Below are positions 54,442 through 63,917 of a stretch of 64,000 nt of DNA, in pieces. The position numbers were made by a program, and so were the translations under genes. The first letter of the stretch is position 1. Each line of letters starts with the position of its first letter. The DNA lies in assembly GCA_013911415.1 (NCBI GenBank), contig JACETI010000004.1:124001-188000 (forward strand), read 5' to 3'. Under the pieces are notes generated by a model. It had not been told where the DNA came from. It did not search any database and saw nothing but the letters and a program-made list of their open reading frames with translations. The stretch comes from Legionella sp. (GTDB lineage: Bacteria; Pseudomonadota; Gammaproteobacteria; Legionellales; Legionellaceae).

Positions 54442-55371
54442 TTGGAAGCAAAAACCAATTACACGGTCGTCGGGATCATTGTTTTAATTCTTATCGGCGG
54501 ACTAATCTCTACCATGCTATGGTTATCCGTGGGATTTAATCAGAAAAATTATCATCTTTACGAAGTACACATGCGTGAAGCAACGTCTGGTTTAAACAAT
54601 GAAGCTCCCGTTAAGTTTAATGGCGTGCAAGTGGGATTTGTTAAGAGAATTGGATTAAATCAAGATGACCCTCAAGAGGTCAATTTGCTTTTAAATATTG
54701 AAGAAGGCACACCAATTACTGTCAGTACCACAGCGACGCTCATTGCTCAAGGTATCACAGGCAATACCTATGTAGGTCTTTCTGCCACCTCTTCAGATTT
54801 AACGCCCTTGAGGGCTGTGCCTCCCAATCCGTATCCCATTATTCCGGCGAAACCTTCTTTGCTAAAGCAATTAGATAGTGTCCTTAAAGACGTCGGCGAA
54901 AATATTAATAAAGTCAGCCTGCGTGTTGATGAAGTACTTGATAAAGAAAACATCATGCACATTAAAGAATCTTTAGGAAATATAAAAACGGCGACAGCTG
55001 TCTTGGCTTCAGATAGTAAAATGATTCATCGAAGCCTAACCAATCTCGATGTTGTTTTAAAGAATGGTGCCAAGGCAAGTGAGAAATTTGGTGAAGCCAT
55101 GGGGCAGCTAGAAGGTGGTATTAAGCATTTTAATCAAATGGCGGATTCAATGAAACAAGCAGGGAGCGGTGTTGCTGAAACCATGCGCTCAGGTAAGGTA
55201 GCGATTGATAAAATTTCACAACAAGCATTACCGCCGGCTGTTGTTTTACTGCAACGCTTAGAAACGATCGCTGTCAATTTAGAGAAGCTTAGTACACAAT
55301 TGCGTCAGAACCCTTCAGTGGTTGTCCGTGGATTACGCGCGCCACCACTGGGCCCTGGAGAGAAACCATGA
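54442..55371 (+). CDS. mlaD: MCE-domain lipid-binding protein (MlaD type)
   Basis: 309 residues: N-terminal membrane anchor (about 7-29), a single MCE domain (about 35-125, with EATSGLNNEAPVKFNGVQVG), then a long helical tail to about 280. The start is TTG, supported by AGGAG eight bases before it. It sits in the periplasm on the permease. It overlaps the lipoprotein gene by four bases. The tail is longer than in E. coli MlaD. Confidence 0.92.
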   Translation: MEAKTNYTVVGIIVLILIGGLISTMLWLSVGFNQKNYHLYEVHMREATSGLNNEAPVKFNGVQVGFVKRIGLNQDDPQEVNLLLNIEEGTPITVSTTATLIAQGITGNTYVGLSATSSDLTPLRAVPPNPYPIIPAKPSLLKQLDSVLKDVGENINKVSLRVDEVLDKENIMHIKESLGNIKTATAVLASDSKMIHRSLTNLDVVLKNGAKASEKFGEAMGQLEGGIKHFNQMADSMKQAGSGVAETMRSGKVAIDKISQQALPPAVVLLQRLETIAVNLEKLSTQLRQNPSVVVRGLRAPPLGPGEKP

Positions 55372-56033
55372 AATATTTGAAACGTGTGAGTCAACCATTC
55401 TCGCGTTTCTGTTTAGCGTTAGGCATTTTTACTACGTTAGGGCTGACGGGCTGTGCAGTTACGCCACTCGTTACGGATCAATATAAACTCACAGGGCATA
55501 GCGAAAAACGTCTTAACTGCGCGGGTAAAATGGGTTCGGTTTTTGTAAATATGCCTGAAGCAGTGGTTGGTTATCAAACCGACAGTATGCTCTACATGCA
55601 AAAACCCTACAAACTAATGCCTTTTGTCCATCATGCTTGGATAAGTCCTCCCGCAGGCATGCTGTTGCCTCTCATTGTTCAGAGTTTAAGCCGAACTGGC
55701 TGTTTTACTGCGGTAAATTCGAGTCCCAGCGCTGCGACTGCAGATTATATGATTGAGACACAACTGCTTGAATTACATCAAAATTTCTTGGTAAAACCGA
55801 GTGAAATTGCTTTCGTTGCTAAAGTTTCGCTAATTAGAAGCTCAACCAATCAAGTTGTTTCTTCTCGGATCATGAAGTATTATGTGAAATGCCGCATGGA
55901 TACTCCTTATGGCGGGGTTATTGCAGCCAATCACGCCGCTAAACTATTTACTGAAGCGCTAACTCATTTTATAGTAGCCCAGATACGTAACATAGGTAGC
56001 GATCATCGAAGAGGGCATGCTCATTATAAGTAA
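55368..56033 (+). CDS. ABC transport auxiliary lipoprotein (PqiC-like)
   Basis: 221 residues with a lipoprotein signal (lipobox LTGC, Cys29) and a domain like that of the ABC-type transport auxiliary lipoproteins (PqiC/YmbA family). It overlaps mlaD, so it belongs to the transporter. No mlaC gene follows; this lipoprotein probably takes a place at the outer membrane in its stead, as in the Pqi system. Confidence 0.8.
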   Translation: MKYLKRVSQPFSRFCLALGIFTTLGLTGCAVTPLVTDQYKLTGHSEKRLNCAGKMGSVFVNMPEAVVGYQTDSMLYMQKPYKLMPFVHHAWISPPAGMLLPLIVQSLSRTGCFTAVNSSPSAATADYMIETQLLELHQNFLVKPSEIAFVAKVSLIRSSTNQVVSSRIMKYYVKCRMDTPYGGVIAANHAAKLFTEALTHFIVAQIRNIGSDHRRGHAHYK

Positions 56034-56127
56034 GCGTTAACCTTGAATACTTCAGGTAACCGATGGGATCACAGGATTGAAATAAATCAGTAGCTGTTTG
56101 AACATGTAGCGCCAAGGAGACTTTAGA

Positions 56128-56643
56128 ATGATATTAAAAAAACAAATCGCAGTAGGTATGATGATTACAAGCGCTTTACTGCTGAGTGGTTGTTCACATC
56201 ATTTTGGTAGAGCAAACGGAGGAGCAGGGCTCTCTTCTTTTGGCCTCGGTAAATGGGGTCGATTTGCAGGACAAGAAGCCGGTGAATCCTATACAACACA
56301 AGCACCTCATGAGCAAATATATCTTTTTTCTTATGATGACAGCGTCGTTAATGCAAAATATCATCCTTCTATTTTTGCGCAAGCAGAGTATTTAAAAACA
56401 CATCCAAAGGCACAAATTTTACTGGCCGGACATACCGACGAGCGTGGAAGTCGTGAATATAACATTGCATTAGGCGAACATCGTGCACAGGCAGTTGCGG
56501 AGTTGATTCGACAAGATGGTGTTAGCCGACACCAGATTCGGATCGTAAGTTATGGCAAAGAACGTCCTGTGAATGAAGGGCACGATCCTGACTCTCATAA
56601 ACAAAATCGACGTGTTGAATTAACATATGAGATGCTCAAATGA
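56128..56643 (+). CDS. pal: Peptidoglycan-associated lipoprotein
   Basis: 171 residues, lipobox LLSGC with Cys22, a Gly/Ala linker, and an OmpA-like peptidoglycan-binding domain (about 60-170) with GHTDERGSREYNIALGEHRA and QNRRVELT. It anchors the outer membrane to the cell wall in the Tol-Pal system. A Shine-Dalgarno AAGGAG is present. It overlaps cpoB by four bases. tolB is not in the window. Confidence 0.96.
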   Translation: MILKKQIAVGMMITSALLLSGCSHHFGRANGGAGLSSFGLGKWGRFAGQEAGESYTTQAPHEQIYLFSYDDSVVNAKYHPSIFAQAEYLKTHPKAQILLAGHTDERGSREYNIALGEHRAQAVAELIRQDGVSRHQIRIVSYGKERPVNEGHDPDSHKQNRRVELTYEMLK

Positions 56644-57623
56644 AATTGAAAGCGTCGAAAGCAAACGCGTTCCTTTCTCAAATTTGCTACAAGCGAGGCA
56701 TACTTTTAGCCTCGCTCGTAACAATAATGACGCCTGGATTTTCGGCTTGGTCTCAGCTTACATTGGACAAAGAAACACTTGACCCAAAGCAACTTGCGAC
56801 TACCGCGTTTGTAACGACAACAAGTAATACAGATTTGGTTGCACCGAGACTTGGTTTAAAAAAAATTAGCCAAGTGATCGATAGGGATGAAGAAATTGCA
56901 TTTGTTCAAGATCGTGACAATGTCGATGCTAGTGAACGCAGTTTGCTTGATAAAGTGCAGGGTTTGCAGCAAGAGCTTCAAGAGCTGCGTGGGCAACTCG
57001 AAATGCAAGCCCATCATTTAAAAACACTGCAGCAACAACAGCTAAGTTTTTATAAAGACTTAGATGAACGTTTGCGTCAACCTTCCCACCCGGGAGAAAC
57101 AGGCATCCCTAGCAGAACAGTGCCCCAAGATGCGCCAGCAACTTTATCGATGCAGGTGCCGTCATCTCGCTCGAATGAAGTCGAAAAGCTATCGTCACCA
57201 TCCTTCGCACCGCGTGGTGCAAATCTGCATCGGATGCAATCGGCAAACGAACAACTGCGTTATTTAGCGGCGTATGATTTAGTCAAAAGCAAACGTTTTG
57301 ATGAAGCCCTAGAGGCAATGCAATCCTTTATCCTTCAGTACCCGCGAGGCGGATATACAGCGAATGCAGAATATTGGCTAGGTGAGCTGTTCATGGTGAA
57401 GAATAATTACCCCAAAGCGATTGATCATTTTGAAACAGTTTTAAGGAAATTTCCTCTTTCAAGTAAGACGGCAGCCAGTACATTAAAAATCGGTTATGCC
57501 CTCGCTGCTTCTGGTAAAATGGAAGAAGCTAAAATGAGACTTCAGGAAGTGTTAAAAAATTATCCCGATACCCCAACAGCACAGTTGGCAGCCACAAAGT
57601 TAGATTCTTTAGGTGTTTCTTAA
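56640..57623 (+). CDS. cpoB: Tol-Pal cell division coordinator CpoB (YbgF)
   Basis: 327 residues: signal peptide (about 1-40, rather long), a trimerising coiled coil at about 100-145 rich in Gln and Leu, a variable linker, and three TPR repeats in the last 120 residues (YDLVKSKRFDEAL, WLGELFMVKNNYPKAI, GYALAASGKMEEAK). A periplasmic partner of Tol-Pal. Its place after pal is the standard gene order. Confidence 0.93.
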   Translation: MKLKASKANAFLSQICYKRGILLASLVTIMTPGFSAWSQLTLDKETLDPKQLATTAFVTTTSNTDLVAPRLGLKKISQVIDRDEEIAFVQDRDNVDASERSLLDKVQGLQQELQELRGQLEMQAHHLKTLQQQQLSFYKDLDERLRQPSHPGETGIPSRTVPQDAPATLSMQVPSSRSNEVEKLSSPSFAPRGANLHRMQSANEQLRYLAAYDLVKSKRFDEALEAMQSFILQYPRGGYTANAEYWLGELFMVKNNYPKAIDHFETVLRKFPLSSKTAASTLKIGYALAASGKMEEAKMRLQEVLKNYPDTPTAQLAATKLDSLGVS

Positions 57624-57636
57624 GAGGTAGCGCGAT

Positions 57637-58284
57637 TTGGATGAAAATAGTTTAAGACTCACAGAAATTTTTTATTCACTGCAAGGTGAGTCAAGCACGG
57701 TTGGGCAACCTACCGCCTTTATTCGTCTTACGGGTTGTCCCTTACGTTGTCAATATTGCGACACCGCCTATGCATTTCGTGGCGGCAAGTGGTTTTCTTT
57801 GGAAACGATCCTCTCTAAAGTGGCTGATTTTGGTGCTCGCTACGTATGTGTTACCGGTGGAGAACCATTAGCGCAACCTAAAGCTATCGAGTTGCTCCGT
57901 GCGCTGTGTGATACTGGCTATTATGTGTCCTTAGAAACAAGCGGGGCACTTGATATTTCAGCGGTTGATTCTAGAGTGATGATTGTTATGGATCTAAAAA
58001 CACCAGGATCAGGAGAAGAAGGGAAAAATTTATTAACAAATCTAGATTATCTAAAGCCGACCGATGAAATTAAATTTGTTTTATCGCATCGGGAAGATTA
58101 CGATTGGGCTGCTAAAATGATAAAAAACTATCAGCTTACTGATCGCGCCAAAGTGCTTTTCTCACCCAGCTGGCATGAACTTAATCCACAAACACTAGCG
58201 GATTGGATTGTACATGATAAAATCCAAGTGCGCTTTCAGATGCAGTTACATAAAATTTTGTGGCATGATTTACCAGGACATTAG
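57637..58284 (+). CDS. queE: 7-carboxy-7-deazaguanine synthase (radical SAM)
   Basis: 215 residues. The radical SAM cluster Cys34-x3-Cys38-x2-Cys41 (GCPLRCQYCDTAYAF), the QGESSTVGQP N-terminal motif and GGEPLAQ. It makes 7-carboxy-7-deazaguanine for queuosine. Start TTG with AGAGG nine bases before it; an ATG four bases later is out of frame. Follows cpoB by 13 bp. Confidence 0.94.
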   Translation: MDENSLRLTEIFYSLQGESSTVGQPTAFIRLTGCPLRCQYCDTAYAFRGGKWFSLETILSKVADFGARYVCVTGGEPLAQPKAIELLRALCDTGYYVSLETSGALDISAVDSRVMIVMDLKTPGSGEEGKNLLTNLDYLKPTDEIKFVLSHREDYDWAAKMIKNYQLTDRAKVLFSPSWHELNPQTLADWIVHDKIQVRFQMQLHKILWHDLPGH

Positions 58285-58335
58285 CATTATTTAATTCATA
58301 GGCCGCATCGACGTCATTTCAAGAGGAAAGCTACC

Positions 58336-59283
58336 ATGCAATGGTTCGCGCAAGCACCGTCTAATATTGCCCTTATTAAATACATGGGAAAAGAGGACGC
58401 ACAATCAAATATCCCTAGTAACCCCTCGCTGTCCTATACACTGCCAAAGCTGCTTTCCAATGTGGCTCTTGAATCGACTCATTGGAAAGAAGACTTTTGG
58501 GAACCTTTAGAGGTGCCTGGGGGCGAGAACTTTACCCTTTCTGCGAAGGATCAGCTACGCTTTCTCTCACATTTGAACTACTTAAAGGGTTTTTTTAATT
58601 ATCAGGGTTGTTTTGTCGTTCGCTCGTCCAATAATTTTCCTTTAAGCAGTGGACTAGCAAGCTCGGCTTCTAGTTTCGCGGCGCTGACTAAAGCAGCGGT
58701 GGCGGCACTGAGCGAGCTGACAAAGGTTGAACCTCCCTCTCTAGAAGTGCAATCGGAATTAAGTCGTGTAGGCTCAGGTTCTTCTTGCCGTTCTTTTTAT
58801 GCTCCATGGGCATTGTGGGAAGGAGAGAATGTCAAAGCAATCAAGTTACCTTATATGAATTTGATTCATCAAGTGGTGATTATCAGTCGTGCGGAAAAAA
58901 AAATCTCCTCACGCGAGGCGCACCAGCGCGTAAAAACAAGCCCACTCTTTAAAGGACGTCCAGAGCGTGCGATAGAAAATCTGAAATTACTGTTGCAAGC
59001 GTTTGACGCAAAAGCTTGGATAGATGCTTACCACATTTGCTGGCAAGAATTCATGGATATGCATCAACTTTTTACCACATCAACCCCTTCTTTTTCGTAC
59101 ATGACCGAGCAAACTGAAGCACTGCTTAAAGCCATAGAAACGCATTGGGAAAATCACGGTGATGGGCCTTTGGTGACAATGGATGCAGGGCCAAATGTTC
59201 ATCTTTTATACCGGGAAGATCAACAAGTAATGGCCTCCCAGTTTACCCAAGATTATTTAGTTGGTAACCATGACTTTATATGA
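58336..59283 (+). CDS. mvaD: Diphosphomevalonate decarboxylase
   Basis: 315 residues, GHMP fold. The family signature APSNIALIKYxGK at 7-19 has Met where most have Trp. SGLASSASSFAALTKA follows near 112, then SRVGSGSSCRSF with the catalytic Arg, and MDAGPNVH with the catalytic Asp. It converts diphosphomevalonate to IPP. A Shine-Dalgarno GAGGAAAG is present. It overlaps mvaK1 by four bases and follows queE, so this half of the pathway is transcribed away from the HMG-CoA reductase operon. Confidence 0.95.
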   Translation: MQWFAQAPSNIALIKYMGKEDAQSNIPSNPSLSYTLPKLLSNVALESTHWKEDFWEPLEVPGGENFTLSAKDQLRFLSHLNYLKGFFNYQGCFVVRSSNNFPLSSGLASSASSFAALTKAAVAALSELTKVEPPSLEVQSELSRVGSGSSCRSFYAPWALWEGENVKAIKLPYMNLIHQVVIISRAEKKISSREAHQRVKTSPLFKGRPERAIENLKLLLQAFDAKAWIDAYHICWQEFMDMHQLFTTSTPSFSYMTEQTEALLKAIETHWENHGDGPLVTMDAGPNVHLLYREDQQVMASQFTQDYLVGNHDFI

Positions 59284-60185
59284 GCGCTTATGACTTTGAA
59301 ACGCAAACACATGGGAAGTGGATATTAGCTGGCGAACATGCAGTGTTACGAGGACATCCTGCTCTCGTTTTTCCTCTAAAAGGAAAAACACTTGCACTAA
59401 GTTATCAGCAGAGTGAAAGGGAACTAACCGTCCAATCGGAAGGTACAACCGGTGACGTCATGGAAAAGCTTTTCTGGCACCTGCTGGGCCACGTGCGCGA
59501 AGTTTTAGGTCATGCTCTTTCAATGCAGATAGTCTTTACGGGGTACGTTCGTCTTTTTTCAGATATTCCGGTCGGCCGTGGTATGGGCGCATCCGCCGCG
59601 TTGTCGGTCGCAATGGCGCGCTGGTTGTCTTTTCAAGGATACCTAACAGAGCCTATCGCAAGTTTTGCAAAAACACTGGAGAATCTTTTTCACGGGCAAA
59701 GCAGTGGGTTGGACATCGTTGGTGTTGCGGCTCAAGAAGGATATATTTTTAAAGCAGGTCATGCGCAACGATTGCAACAACGTTGGTCTCCTCAATGGGT
59801 ATTGTCTTTTTCAGGCGAAGATGGCATGACTGCTCATTGCATTGAACAGGTAAAAAACATTTGGCTAAAAAATCCCACTCATGCAGAAGCGATTGATCAA
59901 TCCATGAGAAAAAGTGTGCTTGTGGCAACACAGGCACTTTCAGAAGACAAGCCAGAGGCATTGGAGTACTTAGCACGTGCTGTGGAAGAAGCAGCAAATT
60001 GCTTTAAAGCTTGGGGATTAGTAAATGAATCTCTTGCACAACATATGATTGTGCTAAAAAAGAGAGGCGCTTTAGCGACCAAACCGACCGGTTCCGGTGG
60101 TGGCGGTTATGTACTTAGTTTGTGGCCCAAAGAGACATCAATAGCTTTGCTTGCTAAGGCCGATCCAAATCTTATTCCGCTCTAA
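59280..60185 (+). CDS. mvaK1: Mevalonate kinase
   Basis: 301 residues, GHMP fold: GKWILAGEHAVLRGHPAL at the N-terminus, phosphate loop PVGRGMGASAAL near 97-108, ENLFHGQSSGLD with the catalytic Asp, and KPTGSGGGGYVL at the C-terminus. The GEHAVxxGHPAL motif distinguishes it from phosphomevalonate kinase. It catalyses the first phosphorylation of mevalonate. Confidence 0.93.
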   Translation: MSAYDFETQTHGKWILAGEHAVLRGHPALVFPLKGKTLALSYQQSERELTVQSEGTTGDVMEKLFWHLLGHVREVLGHALSMQIVFTGYVRLFSDIPVGRGMGASAALSVAMARWLSFQGYLTEPIASFAKTLENLFHGQSSGLDIVGVAAQEGYIFKAGHAQRLQQRWSPQWVLSFSGEDGMTAHCIEQVKNIWLKNPTHAEAIDQSMRKSVLVATQALSEDKPEALEYLARAVEEAANCFKAWGLVNESLAQHMIVLKKRGALATKPTGSGGGGYVLSLWPKETSIALLAKADPNLIPL

Positions 60186-60241
60186 TTTTTTGCAAGAGCA
60201 GGGTGCTTTCAAATATTTAACTGAACATAAGGTAAACGTCT

Positions 60242-61003
60242 GTGACAGAAGTAAAACCAACCCTTCCGCGTCGAATTAAAAGTTTCGTGCAGCGAGCGGG
60301 GCGCCTGAGCCCTCGTCAGCATACCGGTTTGACGATTCTACTGCCTTCTTACGCATTATCCCTTGAAGATAGTCCTTGGGACTTGAATGCTATTTTTGGA
60401 AGAACAGCGAACACTATAGTTGAAATCGGTTTTGGAAGCGGCGCGTCTTTATTAGCGATGGCAAAAGCAGAGCCAGATAAGGATTTTATCGGTATTGAAG
60501 TCTATAAGGCAGGAATTGGTGCGGTTGCAGCAACATTACAAGAACAAAAAATAACCAATGTGCGGCTGGCTTCCTTTGATGCCGTGACCGTATTTAAAGA
60601 ATGCATTGCAGCAAATGCATTGGCAGGTGTGCAAATTTTCTTTCCTGATCCGTGGCCTAAAAAAAGACATCATAAGCGACGTTTAATTCAGTCAGAATTT
60701 GTGCAGTTACTAATTAGTCGACTGCAGCCAGGTGGTTTCTTGCATTGTGCGACAGATTGGGCGTGTTATGCAGCGCACATGTACGATATTTTATCAGAGG
60801 CCCCTCAGTTATCTTTTGATAAATTTCAGTTTCAACCGGGTGGTGATGAAACGAAGCTTGATGAAATTAAAAATCGTGCGCTTTATCCCTTTATGCAGGA
60901 CAAAACATATCATCATGTGCCAGCAAGGCCGCTTACACGTTTTGAAACAAGAGGATTGAAGTTAGGTCACAGTATTTGGGATTTTGTTTATAGGAAATGC
61001 TAA
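60242..61003 (+). CDS. trmB: tRNA (guanine-N7)-methyltransferase
   Basis: 253 residues, GTG start with AAGG about ten bases before it. The SAM site VEIGFGSGASLLAMA, the family signature FPDPWPKKRHHKRR and the C-terminal TRFETRG are all present. It forms m7G46 in tRNA. Confidence 0.95.
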   Translation: MTEVKPTLPRRIKSFVQRAGRLSPRQHTGLTILLPSYALSLEDSPWDLNAIFGRTANTIVEIGFGSGASLLAMAKAEPDKDFIGIEVYKAGIGAVAATLQEQKITNVRLASFDAVTVFKECIAANALAGVQIFFPDPWPKKRHHKRRLIQSEFVQLLISRLQPGGFLHCATDWACYAAHMYDILSEAPQLSFDKFQFQPGGDETKLDEIKNRALYPFMQDKTYHHVPARPLTRFETRGLKLGHSIWDFVYRKC

Positions 61004-61096
61004 GATGAGTCGCGACTTTTAGTTGGCATAGGATAGGGTGCTTTTTTTTTAAACCCGAGATCGTTGTACTCAGCTTAAGCAGAAAAGGAAGAGGTT

Positions 61097-62635
61097 ATGA
61101 TGATTTTAGAAGAATTAAAAGCAGCTCTTCATCAAGGTGTGATGCAGTTTAAAACCAAAGTGCTCGCTTATGAAAAATTGCAGCCCGGGTTTTTAAATCA
61201 AACGCATTGGACTGCCACCGGCACACAACATACTCTTCTTACTTATCTCATTGAGTTAGATAGTGAATACCTCCCGCTTTCTGAGCCTATCCAATGGCTG
61301 CTCGAAAGAGGCGCCGATTGTTATATTAATCAACCGTTACATCGTATTTTACAACTCAATAACCAAAGCTTAGCTTTTTTGTTTTTTGATCATTTAGAAC
61401 AATTATTATTATCGAAAGAGGGTAATAGCGAACAATCAGTACCCCTTGAAGAATCGGAAGAAAATTTATCCCGAGACTCCAATAAATCACGTCGTTCTTT
61501 TTACCCTGCGGTGATGCATGCGCGAGATCAATCTGGCATGACGTTATTTGCCCGGGCAATCGCTTCAAAAGAAAGCATCTATGTAAATCGTTTATTAAAG
61601 CTGGGTGTAGACGTTAATCAGGCCAGTCCGGTGCCGTTTGAGGGAGGGGTAATTGAGGCGCAGCCTTTACATCAAGCCATCATTGATGATATGCCCGAAG
61701 TTGTGCCGGCGCTTTTAAAAAAAGGTGCACAAGCCTTTAATCCTGCCGGTCCTCTGCGTGAAACGCCTTTGTTGCTCGCTGTACGTTTGGGCCGCGTAGA
61801 ATTGATCGAAATTCTTTGTCGCTCGATTGCAGCGCCTGACACCCTGCAAGGGCAAAATCCAATCAATTATAACAATGAGCTCTTACGTTTAAACGAAGAA
61901 AATGCGGAAGGGCTCTATCCGATAGAAGTTTTATGTAAACGACTGTCTAATCGTAAGCACCGTGGGACGCAAGAACAAACCTTAAAGGCCATTGCTATTT
62001 TGCTTTACCATGGTTCCCTGGCGCCACGATGGCCGGAATTAACGACGGATTTAGTTAAACACCGCATGGCATTGGTGGATGCAATTCAAAGTTATTGGAA
62101 AGAATATCGTCATTTAAGAGGTTATCCAGCCTTAATTATCGATTTTGTTCGCCGCTCTTTAAATAAAAACGATCCGCTGCATAGCATTATGTATGCCCAG
62201 CAATCACCTCAACAATCCTTAATGGCTTTTTTGGGCAAAATTGACGAAAGGCCGGCCGTTAAAATGCAAGCCTTATTTGAAGAAGCACATCGTGCTTTAC
62301 CCGATGCTGTACAACTCGCTGATCAAACTAAAGTCTTGAGCACGGATGAACTGAACTTCACCCGTTTTATCGAACGTTATGAAACAGCGAAAAACGCCCA
62401 TACCTTTTTTAAAATACCTATTTATAATCCCTGGAGTGGAATGCGACAAAAGCTCGCACGTGGAGAAATTACAACGTGGGAGGGCGTGGTGCAATATGCC
62501 CATGTGCATGCAAAATCACGTACGAGTAAAATTGTTATTCCTATGTTAGAAGAACGTAAAATGCCTTCGATACCTATGGAGGAATGTGAACCACCTGAGA
62601 TTTTAGTAACTTCTGCGGTAAAGAGTGCGACCTAA
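61097..62635 (+). CDS. Ankyrin-repeat protein, candidate Dot/Icm effector
   Basis: 512 residues. Ankyrin-like repeats are recognisable between about 55 and 265 (WLLERGADCYINQPLH; GMTLFARAIA..VNRLLKLGVDVNQ; QPLHQAIIDD..VPALLKKGAQ; TPLLLAVRLGRVELIEIL), interrupted by an acidic linker at 112-130. The rest is helical and unassigned. The C-terminus carries a Glu-rich stretch (EECEPPE, 18 to 12 residues from the end), the position of the E-block in Dot/Icm substrates. A Shine-Dalgarno GGAAGAGG lies before the ATG. Monocistronic between trmB and hflK. Effector status is inferred. Confidence 0.75.
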   Translation: MMILEELKAALHQGVMQFKTKVLAYEKLQPGFLNQTHWTATGTQHTLLTYLIELDSEYLPLSEPIQWLLERGADCYINQPLHRILQLNNQSLAFLFFDHLEQLLLSKEGNSEQSVPLEESEENLSRDSNKSRRSFYPAVMHARDQSGMTLFARAIASKESIYVNRLLKLGVDVNQASPVPFEGGVIEAQPLHQAIIDDMPEVVPALLKKGAQAFNPAGPLRETPLLLAVRLGRVELIEILCRSIAAPDTLQGQNPINYNNELLRLNEENAEGLYPIEVLCKRLSNRKHRGTQEQTLKAIAILLYHGSLAPRWPELTTDLVKHRMALVDAIQSYWKEYRHLRGYPALIIDFVRRSLNKNDPLHSIMYAQQSPQQSLMAFLGKIDERPAVKMQALFEEAHRALPDAVQLADQTKVLSTDELNFTRFIERYETAKNAHTFFKIPIYNPWSGMRQKLARGEITTWEGVVQYAHVHAKSRTSKIVIPMLEERKMPSIPMEECEPPEILVTSAVKSAT

Positions 62636-62670
62636 GGTGCGATTGAGCTTTGCGAAAGATGTAACGTGAC

Positions 62671-62699
62671 TTTACTAATCTTCAGGGAACAAAGATAAT
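62671..62699 (+). promoter_or_regulatory. Sigma-70 type promoter of hflKC
   Basis: TTTACT (62671-62676) and GATAAT (62694-62699) are 17 bp apart, about 60 bp before hflK. A small stem (CCGATT with AATCGG, 62701-62719) follows in the leader. Confidence 0.4.
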
Positions 62700-62759
62700 A
62701 CCGATTTGGTTTTAATCGGCCGGCACTAAAAACGTAGGCGCTCTGAAGAGGAGAACGGT

Positions 62760-63917
62760 ATGGGTTGGAATGAACCAGACAAGGGGAATGATCGGCGGAA
62801 AGATAAATCACAACCGCCTGATTTGGAAGAAGCATTAAAACGCTTACAAGAAAATCTCAAAAACGTTTTCTTAAGAAAAAAAAATCTCCGCTCTCCTTCG
62901 ATGGCTCCCTCCACGAGTGGAGGCGGTGGCTTACTGCTGGCGTTGATTGGAGGTACGGTAGCGCTTTTATGGGCGTTGGCGGGTATTTTTATTGTCGATC
63001 CAGCTGAGCAAGCCGTTATTTTACGGTTTGGAAAATATCTAGAAACCGTTGGACCGGGCCCTCATTGGATACCACGTTTTATTGAGTCAAAAATAATTCG
63101 TAATGTTGATCGTGTGATGGACTACTCCTACTCTGCGCAAATGCTCACTAAAGACGAGAATTTGGTTTCTGTTTCCTTAGCTGTTCAATACCGTATCGGC
63201 GAGTTGAAGGATTATTTATTCAACGTTAAAGATCCTCAAAAAAGCCTTCAACAAGCGACATCAAGTGCTTTAAGACAGGTCGTGGGTACGACAACGTTTG
63301 ACCAAATTATTACTGAGGGACGGGAAGCGTGGGGTAACGGCGTCTATGAGACGCTGAACAAAATTTTAGCGCAATATAAAACAGGTATTTTGATTGTAAA
63401 CGTGTCTCCTCAACCTGCACGTGCGCCGGAAAATGTACAAGATGCATTTGATGATGCCATTAAAGCAAGAGAAGATGAAAAACGCTTTAAGGAGCAAGCA
63501 TTCGCTTATCAAGCACACGTTGTGCCGCTTGCAGAAGGAAATGCTAGACGCATTATGGAAGAAGCGAACGCTTATGCTCAAAAAGTGCTTTTCAATGCGA
63601 AGGGCGAGGTAGCAGAATACAAGGCACTCCTGCCTGAATATTTGCGTGCTCCAAAAGTGATGTCAGAACGTTTATATCTTGAGACCATGCAGCGAGTGCT
63701 TGCTCGTAGCACCAAAGTTGTGATTGAGAATAAAGCCAACAACTTAATTTACTTACCCTTGGATAAATGGTTGAAAAGGGACGAGACATCGGCTGTTCTG
63801 CCCTTAGAAAAAGATGGACAGAAAAAAATAGCTCCTGAAGCGTCGGATAACTTGTTGATGATGACAGAGCGCAACACGGTTAGACGCTCTTATACGCAAG
63901 AGGGGAGAAACGAATGA
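62760..63917 (+). CDS. hflK: HflK, FtsH protease modulator
   Basis: 385 residues: a charged cytoplasmic N-terminus with Gly-rich stretch, one membrane segment (about 58-82), and a periplasmic SPFH/band-7 domain (VDPAEQAVILRFGKYLETVGPGPHWI...). With HflC it forms the membrane complex around FtsH. A GAGGAG Shine-Dalgarno is seven bases before the ATG. The stop overlaps the hflC start. Confidence 0.95.
   Translation: MGWNEPDKGNDRRKDKSQPPDLEEALKRLQENLKNVFLRKKNLRSPSMAPSTSGGGGLLLALIGGTVALLWALAGIFIVDPAEQAVILRFGKYLETVGPGPHWIPRFIESKIIRNVDRVMDYSYSAQMLTKDENLVSVSLAVQYRIGELKDYLFNVKDPQKSLQQATSSALRQVVGTTTFDQIITEGREAWGNGVYETLNKILAQYKTGILIVNVSPQPARAPENVQDAFDDAIKAREDEKRFKEQAFAYQAHVVPLAEGNARRIMEEANAYAQKVLFNAKGEVAEYKALLPEYLRAPKVMSERLYLETMQRVLARSTKVVIENKANNLIYLPLDKWLKRDETSAVLPLEKDGQKKIAPEASDNLLMMTERNTVRRSYTQEGRNE

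Noticed and set aside
61008-61017. AGTCGCGACT palindrome after trmB
   Set aside because: It has no loop to form a hairpin and no second copy was seen; a 10-bp palindrome by itself is not strong evidence.
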